Assembly (NCBI GenBank): GCA_031281025.1
Contig: JAITFY010000005.1
Coordinates: 1 to 32,907, forward strand
Reading direction: 5' to 3'
Length of the DNA stretch: 32,907 nt
From: Treponema sp.
GTDB taxonomy: Bacteria > Spirochaetota > Spirochaetia > Treponematales > Breznakiellaceae
Positions 13,974 through 22,001 of the stretch are shown here, one piece after another. The notes under the pieces were generated by a model. The model was not told the DNA's origin, made no database searches, and worked only from the letters and a program-made list of their open reading frames with translations. Numbering within the stretch: position 1 is the stretch's first letter; the number at the start of each line of letters is the position of its first letter. Both the position numbers and the translations under genes were made by a program.

Positions 13974-15260
13974 ATGGAGCCCTTAATAGCAATTACACTT
14001 GCTTTTTTACTGATAATAACAAGCGGTATTTTTACTCTTTTCGATTCTGCTATTAATTTATGCAAAAAATCACGCTTGGAAAAAGAACGCTCTTTACGTT
14101 ATAAAGCTGTTCTTAAAGCGCTGGAAGATTCTTCTGATGGTTTGTTAAACATATTAACTGATAGACAAAACTTATCGCTTGCCTGCCGTTTGTGGTGTAA
14201 TATGCTCAGGGTTCTTGCAGTGCTTTTTACAGGAATGTCTTTAATAAACAGGAGTTATTTGCCATCAGTTTTTATTATAATATCCACATTGGTTTTAGGA
14301 ATACTCATAACATTATTAAGTGATGTTTTACCAAAATTCATTTCCCGTACTAAACCAGAAAAAATAACTGCTTTCTTTTTGCCGGTAATGAAAATCATAT
14401 CCATTCCAATGATACCCATTACTTTACCTGTTTTAAAACTTGTTTCGTTTTTTAATTCGGCAATCCGTTCGGAAAATGATGAACATTGTATAACCGAAGA
14501 ACAACTTCAGGATGATCTGCGTTTCACTCTTTTGGAAGGAGAAAAATCCGGCATTGTCGACAGCAAAGAACGTTCTATGGTTGAAGGTGTTTTTTATCTT
14601 GGCGACCGCCCTGTCGCTGCTTTTATGACACATCGTTCCGAAATTCAACTATTCGATATTAATACCCCGTATGATGAAGTAAGGCAAAAAGCTCTGGAAC
14701 ACCGTTCTCAGCGCTGCTACCCTGTTGTAGACGGAAGTCCGGACGAAATTGCAGGTGTTGTTTACCTTGAAGATATAATCCTTGCTGCAGACGGGCTGCG
14801 CAAAATAATGAAAAAAGCCCAGTTTGTGCCAGAAACCATGACAGCTTTAAAAGCGTTTGAATCTTTCAAGCAAGGGCAGGCTGATTTTCTTCTGGTTATG
14901 GACGAATACGGAGGATTGGCCGGTATCATTTCCATCAGAGCGTTAGTTGAAGAAATCGTAGGCGAACTTTCGGCGACTGCTGCCAGCGAAAAACCGCTAA
15001 TCGTTCAGGAAGACGGAAGCTACTTGGCGGACGGTACTCTTAACATTGACGATGCGGCCAAAGAGCTTTCCCTTACAGAACTTGGCGAAGGGGACGATTT
15101 CCACACAATCGCAGGATTTATTTTACACCTTGCTGGTGAACTGCCCGGCATCGGCGACCATTACGAGTATCAGGGGTACAAGTTTACTGTAAAAGAGATG
15201 GACGGGAACAGGATCGACAAATTGCTGATTACCAAAATTGAGCCTTTACCAGTCAAGTGA
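13974..15260 (+). CDS. CorC/HlyC-type transporter-associated protein (membrane domain, CBS pair, CorC_HlyC domain)
   Basis: A 428-residue member of the hemolysin-related CNNM/CorC family, linked to divalent-cation (Mg/Co) efflux or homeostasis. The N-terminal half is hydrophobic with about three to four membrane segments (IAITLAFLLIITSGIFTLF, VFIIISTLVLGILITLL, IISIPMIPITLPVLKLV). The family linker GIVDSKERSMVEGVFYLGDR is followed by two CBS motifs (MTHRSEI to GVVYLEDIIL, and FVPETMTALKAFESFK to MDEYGGLAGIISIRALVEE). The C-terminal CorC_HlyC domain carries GDDFHTIAGFILHLAGELP. It begins one base after the preceding stop with no obvious ribosome-binding site, so translation is probably coupled. 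Its last 15 bases overlap the end of galM on the other strand. Confidence 0.93.
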   Translation: MEPLIAITLAFLLIITSGIFTLFDSAINLCKKSRLEKERSLRYKAVLKALEDSSDGLLNILTDRQNLSLACRLWCNMLRVLAVLFTGMSLINRSYLPSVFIIISTLVLGILITLLSDVLPKFISRTKPEKITAFFLPVMKIISIPMIPITLPVLKLVSFFNSAIRSENDEHCITEEQLQDDLRFTLLEGEKSGIVDSKERSMVEGVFYLGDRPVAAFMTHRSEIQLFDINTPYDEVRQKALEHRSQRCYPVVDGSPDEIAGVVYLEDIILAADGLRKIMKKAQFVPETMTALKAFESFKQGQADFLLVMDEYGGLAGIISIRALVEEIVGELSATAASEKPLIVQEDGSYLADGTLNIDDAAKELSLTELGEGDDFHTIAGFILHLAGELPGIGDHYEYQGYKFTVKEMDGNRIDKLLITKIEPLPVK

Positions 15261-16280
15261 AAATACTGCTCTTTCGTGGTACTCTGTTCCTGGTTCAACT
15301 ATACATGATGGAAAATTACTATTGTTTGGCGAATCCGGGAAATGCTGAGTTTCCAGGCAGAAACCTGTATATTTTGTATAAAAGGAACCGTATTTACCCG
15401 CAATTACATTAAGGAAGTTCCCTGTATAAAGCTGGACACCAGGCTGGGACGTATAAACTTTCATTGAACGGCCGGAATAAGGTTCAAAAACTTCAGCACA
15501 GGGACGCAGCTGTCCCGGCTCTCCATCCACAACAAAGCAATTATCATATCCTTTAAAACATTCCAAAAGAGCGCTGTCTGGAAGTATTTTTCTTCGTGTG
15601 GTGAAATCTAAATCAGTATTTTCTACCGGAAGCAGGCGGCCTGTAGGAATAAGAGATTCGTCAACTTCAATATATGACGAAGAATAAATTTGCACCTCAT
15701 GTGAAAGAATATCCCCTTTCCCCTCACCTATTAAATTAAAATACGCATGGTTTGTTATATTTATAGGACAGCTCCGGTTTACTTTTGCACGATAATCACA
15801 GATTATTTCATTTGATTTTGTAAGACCATAACTGACTACTGCCTTTAACTTACCAGGAAAACCGCAGTCTCCATCCGGGCTTTCAAGCTCAAATCTTATG
15901 TAAACGCCTTCGGCCTCTTCGTATGCTTCGGATTTCCAGCGGCGTTTGGCAAAATTTCTATATCCCGAATGAAGTGTATTTTCGCCATTATTTTTATCAA
16001 GACGATACGTTTTCCCATTCAAACTAAAAGCAGCTCCCTTGATACGATTGGCAACACGTCCAACTGTAGAGCCAAGATACGGCTCATTGCTCAGGTAACC
16101 ATCCAGTCCCGGGAAACCAAGCAGTATATCATCCTTACCATAACGTGAAGGAACAATTAAACTTGTCCATGAAGCGCCAATGTTTGTCAAAGAAAGCTTT
16201 AAATCGCCGGCGCTAAGCGTATACAATTTAGCTTTCTTTCCATTAGAAAGAATTCCAAATCTTTCTTTTTCAATGTTCAT
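15246..16280 (-). CDS. galM: Aldose 1-epimerase (mutarotase)
   Basis: Interconverts alpha and beta anomers of glucose or galactose ahead of sugar metabolism. A 344-residue protein of normal length. The mutarotase signatures include GSTVGRVANRI, His104 (NTLHSGYRNF), the catalytic acid His178 (ITNHAYFNLIGEG), and the catalytic base Glu310 (GFCLETQHFPDSPNN), with the usual Phe-Pro-Asp-x-Pro-Asn context. No Shine-Dalgarno sequence precedes the ATG; instead a TATAAT ends 7 bases upstream, implying a leaderless message. It is a monocistronic minus-strand gene whose 3' end overlaps the CorC-like gene by 15 bases. Confidence 0.97.
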   Translation of the reverse strand: MNIEKERFGILSNGKKAKLYTLSAGDLKLSLTNIGASWTSLIVPSRYGKDDILLGFPGLDGYLSNEPYLGSTVGRVANRIKGAAFSLNGKTYRLDKNNGENTLHSGYRNFAKRRWKSEAYEEAEGVYIRFELESPDGDCGFPGKLKAVVSYGLTKSNEIICDYRAKVNRSCPINITNHAYFNLIGEGKGDILSHEVQIYSSSYIEVDESLIPTGRLLPVENTDLDFTTRRKILPDSALLECFKGYDNCFVVDGEPGQLRPCAEVFEPYSGRSMKVYTSQPGVQLYTGNFLNVIAGKYGSFYTKYTGFCLETQHFPDSPNNSNFPSCIVEPGTEYHERAVFSLDW

Positions 16281-16287
16281 GATAGGG

Positions 16288-16316
16288 ATTATATGCCTTT
16301 ATGCGTTTTTTGTATA
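16288..16316 (-). promoter_or_regulatory. galM promoter with leaderless geometry
   Basis: On the minus strand, -35 TATACA (16311-16316), a 17-base spacer and a perfect -10 TATAAT (16288-16293). The -10 ends 7 bases before the galM ATG, so transcription should begin at or within a base or two of the start codon. Confidence 0.65.
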
Positions 16317-16332
16317 GATAACACAGTTATAT

Positions 16333-16932
16333 CTAAAAACTATACCCAAGTCCCAAACCATAAAAATTATATGAATAGTTCTGAGGCGACGTACTGCCGT
16401 TTGAAAAATGATGAAAAAATATTTCTGTGCGCCAATTTCCGGTAAAGTTATATCCTGTAAACAATTTTAACCCAACAAGGAATTTCGTGCTGATACGCTC
16501 GTTTTCGCTTGCCTGAATTCCGGTGCCAATTCCAGTACCAAAATACCACTTATTTGTCCATACCATAACAACATCAGTCGATAGGAATGCAATTCTGGTA
16601 GTAAAATCCCGCCAGTTCCATGTATCATACGGACATTCACTTTTACCATACCCTATTGTCTGAATAACATTGGCAGATAAACGTGCAGGCAGACGGAAAA
16701 ATTCAATCGGTTGCGAATATTGGAAATGAAACATTATAAATGGAACAGGTTTTTCTGGCAGTTCGAGCATCCATGTTCCCGCTATCCCCTGACCTATATT
16801 AAGCATAAGCTGGTTTTCTTTGTCACCAAACAAAGGATTCCAGGACTTTTCGGTACGGGCAAAAAAACGAAACTCTGCCTCTGCGACGAAGACAGAAAAA
16901 AGCAACATAAACACTGATAATACTATTTTCAT
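16333..16932 (-). CDS. PagL-like outer-membrane beta-barrel (acyloxyacyl hydrolase/lipid A deacylase family)
   Basis: A 199-residue predicted outer-membrane protein with signal peptide MKIVLSVFMLLFSVFVAEA and a C-terminal Phe (GLGLGYSF) typical of barrels. Near the end it carries FFHHFSNGSTSP, matching the His-x-Ser-Asn motif of PagL lipid A 3-O-deacylases (His175, Ser177). At the spacing of the third PagL catalytic residue (a Glu in the characterised enzyme) there is Asn189. The length and strand pattern (FTTRIAFLSTDVVMVW, WYFGTGIGTGIQA, FLVGLKLFTGYNF) fit an eight-stranded barrel. The family assignment rests on this motif and the architecture; the substrate in a spirochaete, which may lack classical LPS, is uncertain. 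GAGG lies about 10 bases before the ATG, and the gene has its own promoter after the upstream barrel gene. Confidence 0.75.
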   Translation of the reverse strand: MKIVLSVFMLLFSVFVAEAEFRFFARTEKSWNPLFGDKENQLMLNIGQGIAGTWMLELPEKPVPFIMFHFQYSQPIEFFRLPARLSANVIQTIGYGKSECPYDTWNWRDFTTRIAFLSTDVVMVWTNKWYFGTGIGTGIQASENERISTKFLVGLKLFTGYNFTGNWRTEIFFHHFSNGSTSPQNYSYNFYGLGLGYSF

Positions 16933-16953
16933 TTTTGCGCTTCCTCGTTATGA

Positions 16954-16982
16954 ATAATACAATTTTTTTTCTATCGTGTATA
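16954..16982 (-). promoter_or_regulatory. Promoter of the PagL-like gene
   Basis: On the minus strand, TATACA (16977-16982), a 17-base spacer and TATTAT (16954-16959). The -35 hexamer is the same as in the galM promoter. The leader would be about 14-16 bases and contain GAGG. Confidence 0.5.
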
Positions 16983-16995
16983 CTAATTTAGCGTA

Positions 16996-18150
16996 TCAAA
17001 ATCTAAGCCGGATTTTCGCAGTACAAATAACACCAGAAAATTCATTGGTATCAAAAGGCGTTTGTACCATAAATGTAAATACTACACCCTGAAAAAAATT
17101 GTGATTCAAAGTGATCATCGGTGTAAAAAAAGTATCCTCAAAGTTAATATCATCATAACCAGAAACAAGCACTATGTTCATATTTTTAAAACTGGAAACC
17201 AACGCAACGTTTAAATTTGTAAAATCGTTAAAACGCCATGTAAAGCCAGTATACAAATTATGTTTAAAAGGCGACTCATACAAATTCTTTTCTGAATTAA
17301 ATGCAGCGGTTGAAGATTTCCCGCCATTATATAAATACTCCGCCAAAACAAGTAAACTACCGTCAAAAAAAGAGTAGTCTGCGCCTAGACTTAACGAAAG
17401 CCCATCGGAGTCAAAACCCGCATTGTAGTCATAAGAATAAAGCGCATCAATGACAAGGCCAATTTCCACATCAGCTTTTATCGAAAGCCCTGCACGGTGA
17501 ATCCCAAGTGCGGTACCTGTATTGGGTGTCTCAAATGAGTATAACGCCTGCACGCTTGCCGCATTCCAATTATGATTTACAGAAAAACCAAACAAAGAAC
17601 CTTTACCTTCCACTGACAAGGAGTCGCGCGGAGATGCAAAAAAGCCAAGCAGCTTAAGTTCATCGGTTGGGAACCAAGTGAGAGAAACGCCAAGTATACC
17701 ACGCGGACGGGCATCTGGTTTTAGAGGGTTTCTGGGATTAAGGAAATCCGTAGAGCCCCACACCTGACTATATCCAAATGGCAGACGCATGAGGCCTCCG
17801 TCAAAATCGATATGATCGCCGCGCAAGCGATAATGCAGCCGTTCCAGCTCTATCGCTGCAACGAAATTTTCATCTGTGGGAGTTCCCAAACCTTCTAAAT
17901 TAATAGCATAAATTCCAGAAGCGGCAATAAGATTCACTGCGCCAAAAATAGTTCCGCCTTCCCTAAGCCTGGATTGAAAACGCATATTAGCAAATTGTTC
18001 AAAACCATAAGTGAAGTCTGGCAGGTCGCTTTCATTTTTTCCTGCATTCAAACTGATAGTAGAGTCCAAAAGACCAGAAACAGTCATCTGCGCTGAAACA
18101 CCACTGATTAGAAAAACTACTAATACACAAGAAATAATTATTTTCTTCAT
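16996..18150 (-). CDS. Outer-membrane beta-barrel (porin-like), last gene of the Lol-like operon
   Basis: A 384-residue predicted outer-membrane protein. A signal peptide (MKKIIISCVLVVFLISGVSA, cleavage before QMTVSG) is followed by an almost continuous series of amphipathic beta-strands: MTVSGLLDSTISLNAG, LRVGGL-type turns, HLYTGFTWRFNDFTNLNVAL and IVFTFMVQT-like strands. It ends in RLRF with the C-terminal Phe used by the barrel assembly machinery. The motif FGYSQVWGSTDFLNPRNPL resembles porin- or alginate-porin-like proteins. I cannot assign a substrate. AAGGAG lies 7 bases before the ATG. It follows the LolA-like gene by 39 bases with no obvious terminator, so it appears co-transcribed with the ABC system and may be its outer-membrane partner or client. 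Confidence 0.83.
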   Translation of the reverse strand: MKKIIISCVLVVFLISGVSAQMTVSGLLDSTISLNAGKNESDLPDFTYGFEQFANMRFQSRLREGGTIFGAVNLIAASGIYAINLEGLGTPTDENFVAAIELERLHYRLRGDHIDFDGGLMRLPFGYSQVWGSTDFLNPRNPLKPDARPRGILGVSLTWFPTDELKLLGFFASPRDSLSVEGKGSLFGFSVNHNWNAASVQALYSFETPNTGTALGIHRAGLSIKADVEIGLVIDALYSYDYNAGFDSDGLSLSLGADYSFFDGSLLVLAEYLYNGGKSSTAAFNSEKNLYESPFKHNLYTGFTWRFNDFTNLNVALVSSFKNMNIVLVSGYDDINFEDTFFTPMITLNHNFFQGVVFTFMVQTPFDTNEFSGVICTAKIRLRF

Positions 18151-18189
18151 AAAGTTTCTCCTTTAATTTCTCGCAGAGTTAATATCGAC

Positions 18190-18939
18190 TTATCTCTCCA
18201 GGTTTCTATCACTAAACACTGAATCCGCTATGGGCCTGTCCAGTATTACATTTCTCATAACAAAAGTAGTATTTATTCCGCCTTGAATATCGCGCATTTC
18301 TCCTTTTACCGGAAAACGGCGGTTGCCTATAACTTGAACCTCGAGCATTTCGTATTCTTTAAGCAATGCGCCGGAAAGAGCAAATAGCTCATAACGTAAA
18401 ACATCATCGTTTTCCTTGTCGATCCACAGTTTGCGCCTGGCGTAGTACTCTCTGGTTCGATCAATGGCGTTAAGCTCCAGCACCCAGACATCACGATTGC
18501 CATTGGGCCTTGTTACTGTTTCCGAACCTAAAAGAACAGGATTGTAACGTCTGGATAACGGAGCATTATCCAGAGTATCTTCGTAAGACATTGCCGATCC
18601 CATCATTGAGTCCCTTAACATATGACCTGATATAAGCATCACACCTTCGTTATCTGGAGAGTAGACCATCAACCTGCCGTCTCTTCTAAGGTACCTTGTT
18701 CCCCTGTCTTCCCGGTTTGTAAATTCAATAAAGCTGTGGGTATTTCCCCTTGCCCATGCGTTAAATGTTATTACAAACTGGCGCCCCCTGCGTTCATTGA
18801 TAATTTCGCCTTCGTACTGAATAGTGTTAAAAATCTCGTTGTTATCTACCCTGCGCAAAATTTCCACAGCAGAAGGCGTCTGCGAAAAACCAAGACCTGC
18901 AACCGCAAACATAAAAACAATTAAAAACAAATTCTTCAT
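18190..18939 (-). CDS. LolA-like outer-membrane lipoprotein-sorting protein
   Basis: A 249-residue periplasmic protein with signal peptide MKNLFLIVFMFAVAGLGFS. The mature part matches the 'outer membrane lipoprotein-sorting protein' family: EILRRVDNN at the N-terminus, the strands GEIINERRGRQFVITFNAWA and THSFIEFTNREDRGTRYLR, then SAMSYEDTL, VWVLELNAI and LWIDKEND followed by ALLKEYEMLEVQVIG. These proteins share the half-barrel LolA/LolB fold that shields acyl chains. There is no lipobox, so it is expected to be soluble and carrier-like. The start at 18939 has GGAGG 7 bases upstream; a longer frame would overlap the permease gene. It sits 22 bases after the second permease, matching the idea that the ABC transporter hands cargo to it. 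Confidence 0.9.
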   Translation of the reverse strand: MKNLFLIVFMFAVAGLGFSQTPSAVEILRRVDNNEIFNTIQYEGEIINERRGRQFVITFNAWARGNTHSFIEFTNREDRGTRYLRRDGRLMVYSPDNEGVMLISGHMLRDSMMGSAMSYEDTLDNAPLSRRYNPVLLGSETVTRPNGNRDVWVLELNAIDRTREYYARRKLWIDKENDDVLRYELFALSGALLKEYEMLEVQVIGNRRFPVKGEMRDIQGGINTTFVMRNVILDRPIADSVFSDRNLER

Positions 18940-18961
18940 AAAACAACCTCCAAAAGAATAC

Positions 18962-20230
18962 TTATCTCCTAAGAGCCTCGACAGGCTCAACAAAAGCGCT
19001 CTTCAGTGATGGAATCAACGTGAAAAGCGAAGCGATTACAACACCCATTACCCATGCCCGTATAAGTATGAACGAATTAAATGCCAAAAAGATCGATTGA
19101 CTCATTGGCATTTCCGAAAAAGTATTCCCGTACATGTCTCCTATACGAATGGGGTTCTGAGAAAAGATGCCGGTAATTGTTCCGCCAATAATAATCCCTG
19201 CAAGAGCGCCAATAGCAGCCATGAAAATGGACTCAAAGAAAAATACCTTGACAATTTCCGTACGAGTCATGCCAAGACAGCCCATCATTCCAATTTCCTT
19301 TATTCGTTCATGAATGATCATTACAACTGTATTGATAATAAGGAAACTTGCCACAATCAAAAAAATCAAAAACACAATTACATAAACAGGCTCTACCATT
19401 CTCATTATTGCAACCCAGTAGTTATCACCCCATTCCGTAACGACATTACCTTCACCTAACATTTCCTGCACAGCAGCAGTGATAACACCGCTTTTTCTGT
19501 CATCATCGGCATAAATCACCAGTGATTGTGTTCCTTCGTCCATTACCAATAGCCGTTGGAGCCGCTCAAAATCTACAATGATGTATTGCTCATCAATCTT
19601 GATATAATCAAAACTAAATATGCCGGTAATAACAGGACTCCAAAATCTTTCCGAATAATTAGCCGAGATTGTCCTTAACGGAATCCGATCTCCTATTTCC
19701 AATCCTGCTTTATCGGCAAAAACTCTTCCGATGGCAGCTTCGTTGGCATCAACAGGCCATTCTCCGTCCAACAAACCATCACTGCGGTTAGTCATGTTAA
19801 AATAGTTAGCCGCCATTTCTTTTCTGATATCCAAACCCCACAAAATTGCATGTTTTATCGAACTTTCCTGTAATGTTGCCATAGTAGTAATCCGCGGCAT
19901 TACAGCCCGCACTCCTGGAATTTGATAAATCTCCTGTGCAAGTTCTTCCCAATTTCTTCCATCTGCAACAGGAAACTGCACAGGCATATATTCGCTTTCT
20001 GCTTCGAATTCGGATGACACTATTTTGACATGTCCCAGCTCATAAATTTGTACAGTGTCATTTATACTCTTGATCATTCCTTCAATCATGGAAGAATAAA
20101 AAACAATAAAGAGTACAGCAATTCCCACCGCAGTAAAACAAAAAATTGTACGTCGTTTATTCCGCCAAATATTGCGGAAAGCAATTTTAATTAAAGCTCC
20201 CGTACCGCCTTTTTCATATTTATTTGTCAT
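18962..20230 (-). CDS. ABC transporter permease, MacB/LolC-LolE type (second permease)
   Basis: A 422-residue FtsX-like permease. The layout is typical: one N-terminal membrane segment (TIFCFTAVGIAVLFIVFY), a periplasmic domain of about 220 residues, and three C-terminal segments (VYVIVFLIFLIVASFLIINT, IGALAGIIIGGTITGIF, VMGVVIASLFTLIPS). The coupling helix contains HERIKEIGMMGCLGMT, and the C-terminus ends in PVEALRR, as in many LolCE/MacB permeases. Such permeases extract lipoproteins or other cargo from the outer leaflet of the inner membrane. The start is the ATG at 20230, with GGAGG 5 bases upstream; the ATG at 20242 has none. It follows the first permease after 15 bases. Confidence 0.92.
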   Translation of the reverse strand: MTNKYEKGGTGALIKIAFRNIWRNKRRTIFCFTAVGIAVLFIVFYSSMIEGMIKSINDTVQIYELGHVKIVSSEFEAESEYMPVQFPVADGRNWEELAQEIYQIPGVRAVMPRITTMATLQESSIKHAILWGLDIRKEMAANYFNMTNRSDGLLDGEWPVDANEAAIGRVFADKAGLEIGDRIPLRTISANYSERFWSPVITGIFSFDYIKIDEQYIIVDFERLQRLLVMDEGTQSLVIYADDDRKSGVITAAVQEMLGEGNVVTEWGDNYWVAIMRMVEPVYVIVFLIFLIVASFLIINTVVMIIHERIKEIGMMGCLGMTRTEIVKVFFFESIFMAAIGALAGIIIGGTITGIFSQNPIRIGDMYGNTFSEMPMSQSIFLAFNSFILIRAWVMGVVIASLFTLIPSLKSAFVEPVEALRR

Positions 20231-20245
20231 AACACCCTCCATTCA

Positions 20246-21994
20246 TTATTCAAACCTTAAGCTGTCGGTTATGGGTTTTTTCACCGCTCTTTTTGTCGGG
20301 AAATAAGCCATAAAAGATGCAAGCAATGTTGCAACAACACCCGAACCGATAATCACAGGAATGTTCCACATACTTCGGAAAATTGCAGTTGTGCGAAAGC
20401 CAATACCTCCATCCAGCAGATCTCCCATTGCGCTAAAATCAATCCCATGTTCTACCATTGGATAATTGATCAGACAACCCGCTATTATTCCCAAAATTGA
20501 ACCGATAAGTCCCAATGAACCTGCTTCCATCATGTATGTAAGAATCATCTGCCTGTCTGTCATGCCCATTGCACGCATCATGCCAATTTCTTTGGTACGT
20601 TCCAGTATCGCCAGCAAAATGGTATTGGAAATTCCCAAAAACGAAAGAATAAGCAAAAGGAATGCCAGAATTTGCGGAGCGCCAACCTGAAGCGCTTCAT
20701 ACCCAAGATAGTCAGCCATGTAGTCCTGCCAGGTAAACACGCCAAGGAAGCCGGGCATTGCTATTCCCATGGATGCCAGCCCTCGTTCCAATGCAGCAGC
20801 AATAACTTCAGAGCTTTCGCTTACTCCAGGAAGACGTGTATCGGGAACGCCCCTTTCTCTGATGATCAACTCTGTAACTGCGCCGCCAAGCATCATGCCC
20901 TTTTCGTCCTGCAAAATATCCAGCGGAATAAAAGCAGTGTTGCCGTTTGGAAGCGGCGCCGGCGAGTTAATTATTCCAACAACCGTTACATCCAGAAGCT
21001 GATTCACATGGCGTACCGCTCCTCTGTAACCTGCCCTAATCATGGCATCCAAAACTTGCCGCAGTTGTTGTTCGTCTTCCTCGATAAGAAAATATCTATC
21101 AAAGGATTCATTATGCTGATACGCGGCTTTAACCAAAGCGATATCTTCGTATCGCAATTCTGGCATTAACTCTCCATCCCATCTGTCCGCCCGAATCATT
21201 TCCGGTACAGCCTTTATATCTATAACAGCATTGATACGCATATTGTTACGGCCGGAAGCTGCAATTAAATCCCAATATCGATCAAGTTTTTCTTTCATTT
21301 CCGGCGACTTATCTCTGTTAAGGATCATTCGTTCGTTACCCGCTATAATTCTTTCCGCCGGAGAAAAAATATCTCCCCCGCCGCGTGCAGAAGGCGCTTC
21401 ATTATAAAGTGACCAAATAAAATCCTCAACCAAAGGATCTTGTGTTATGGATTTAATCAGTTCATCCAGCTCTTGCCGCAAAGGACGAGTGGGAATACCA
21501 ACCCTAAGTCTTTCGGCAGCCACAGTTCCCAAAACAATTTCAAAATTGCCATTCTGAACAAAACGCCCAAAGTCAACATACGATGCATAACGCAGGACTT
21601 CATGATCTATGTCAGGTTCAATACCAAAAAACATAATGGGAGCCGAACCCGATAAAGAAAATAACGTACCTGCAAATGTAAAACGCGGAGCGCTGACATA
21701 ACCTTCACGTAACAGAGCTTCCCTGTAGATTTCCCAATTCATAAAACTTTCATAACTGGGCATTTCGTCTTTCCTATCAAAATAGAGAAGCGTTTGCAAT
21801 TTGGCAGCTCCTATTTCAAAGTTAACGATATTCCTGCGGGATTCAATTTGCATACCGCCCAGCCAACTATTTAGAAAAATATAAACAGCTACGCTTACCA
21901 TGATCGCCAATGAAGTAAGAATTGTTTTTGTTTTGTGGCGGGCAAGATTTCGCATTGCCATTTTTTTTAATTGCCATATACCTGATAATTTCAT
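20246..21994 (-). CDS. ABC transporter permease, MacB/LolC-LolE type, enlarged periplasmic domain (first permease)
   Basis: A 582-residue FtsX-like permease. The N-terminal segment follows MRNLARHKTKTILTSLAIMV, and three C-terminal segments include ILAFLLLILSFLGISNTILL, GLIGSILGIIAGCLINY and VIIGSGVVATLLASFMAYF. The coupling motif LERTKEIGMMRAMGMTDRQ is classical. The periplasmic part is about 150 residues longer than in LolC/LolE. It contains an apparently helical insertion (around AERIIAGNERMILNRDKSPE and DEQQLRQVLDAMIRAGYRG) that may dictate cargo or partner specificity. The ATG at 21994 is 7 bases past the stop of the ATPase gene; the longer frame from 22081 would overlap the ATPase and lacks a membrane-protein-like start. 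It presumably forms a heterodimer with the second permease. Confidence 0.9.
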   Translation of the reverse strand: MKLSGIWQLKKMAMRNLARHKTKTILTSLAIMVSVAVYIFLNSWLGGMQIESRRNIVNFEIGAAKLQTLLYFDRKDEMPSYESFMNWEIYREALLREGYVSAPRFTFAGTLFSLSGSAPIMFFGIEPDIDHEVLRYASYVDFGRFVQNGNFEIVLGTVAAERLRVGIPTRPLRQELDELIKSITQDPLVEDFIWSLYNEAPSARGGGDIFSPAERIIAGNERMILNRDKSPEMKEKLDRYWDLIAASGRNNMRINAVIDIKAVPEMIRADRWDGELMPELRYEDIALVKAAYQHNESFDRYFLIEEDEQQLRQVLDAMIRAGYRGAVRHVNQLLDVTVVGIINSPAPLPNGNTAFIPLDILQDEKGMMLGGAVTELIIRERGVPDTRLPGVSESSEVIAAALERGLASMGIAMPGFLGVFTWQDYMADYLGYEALQVGAPQILAFLLLILSFLGISNTILLAILERTKEIGMMRAMGMTDRQMILTYMMEAGSLGLIGSILGIIAGCLINYPMVEHGIDFSAMGDLLDGGIGFRTTAIFRSMWNIPVIIGSGVVATLLASFMAYFPTKRAVKKPITDSLRFE

Positions 21995-22001
21995 AATGGG
22001 C

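Noticed and set aside
18973-18988. Palindrome GAGCCT-CGAC-AGGCTC at the end of the second permease gene
   Set aside because: It lies inside the conserved PVEALRR coding end, so it may simply reflect codon choice. It is mentioned only for the word it shares with the hairpin at 2481-2505.
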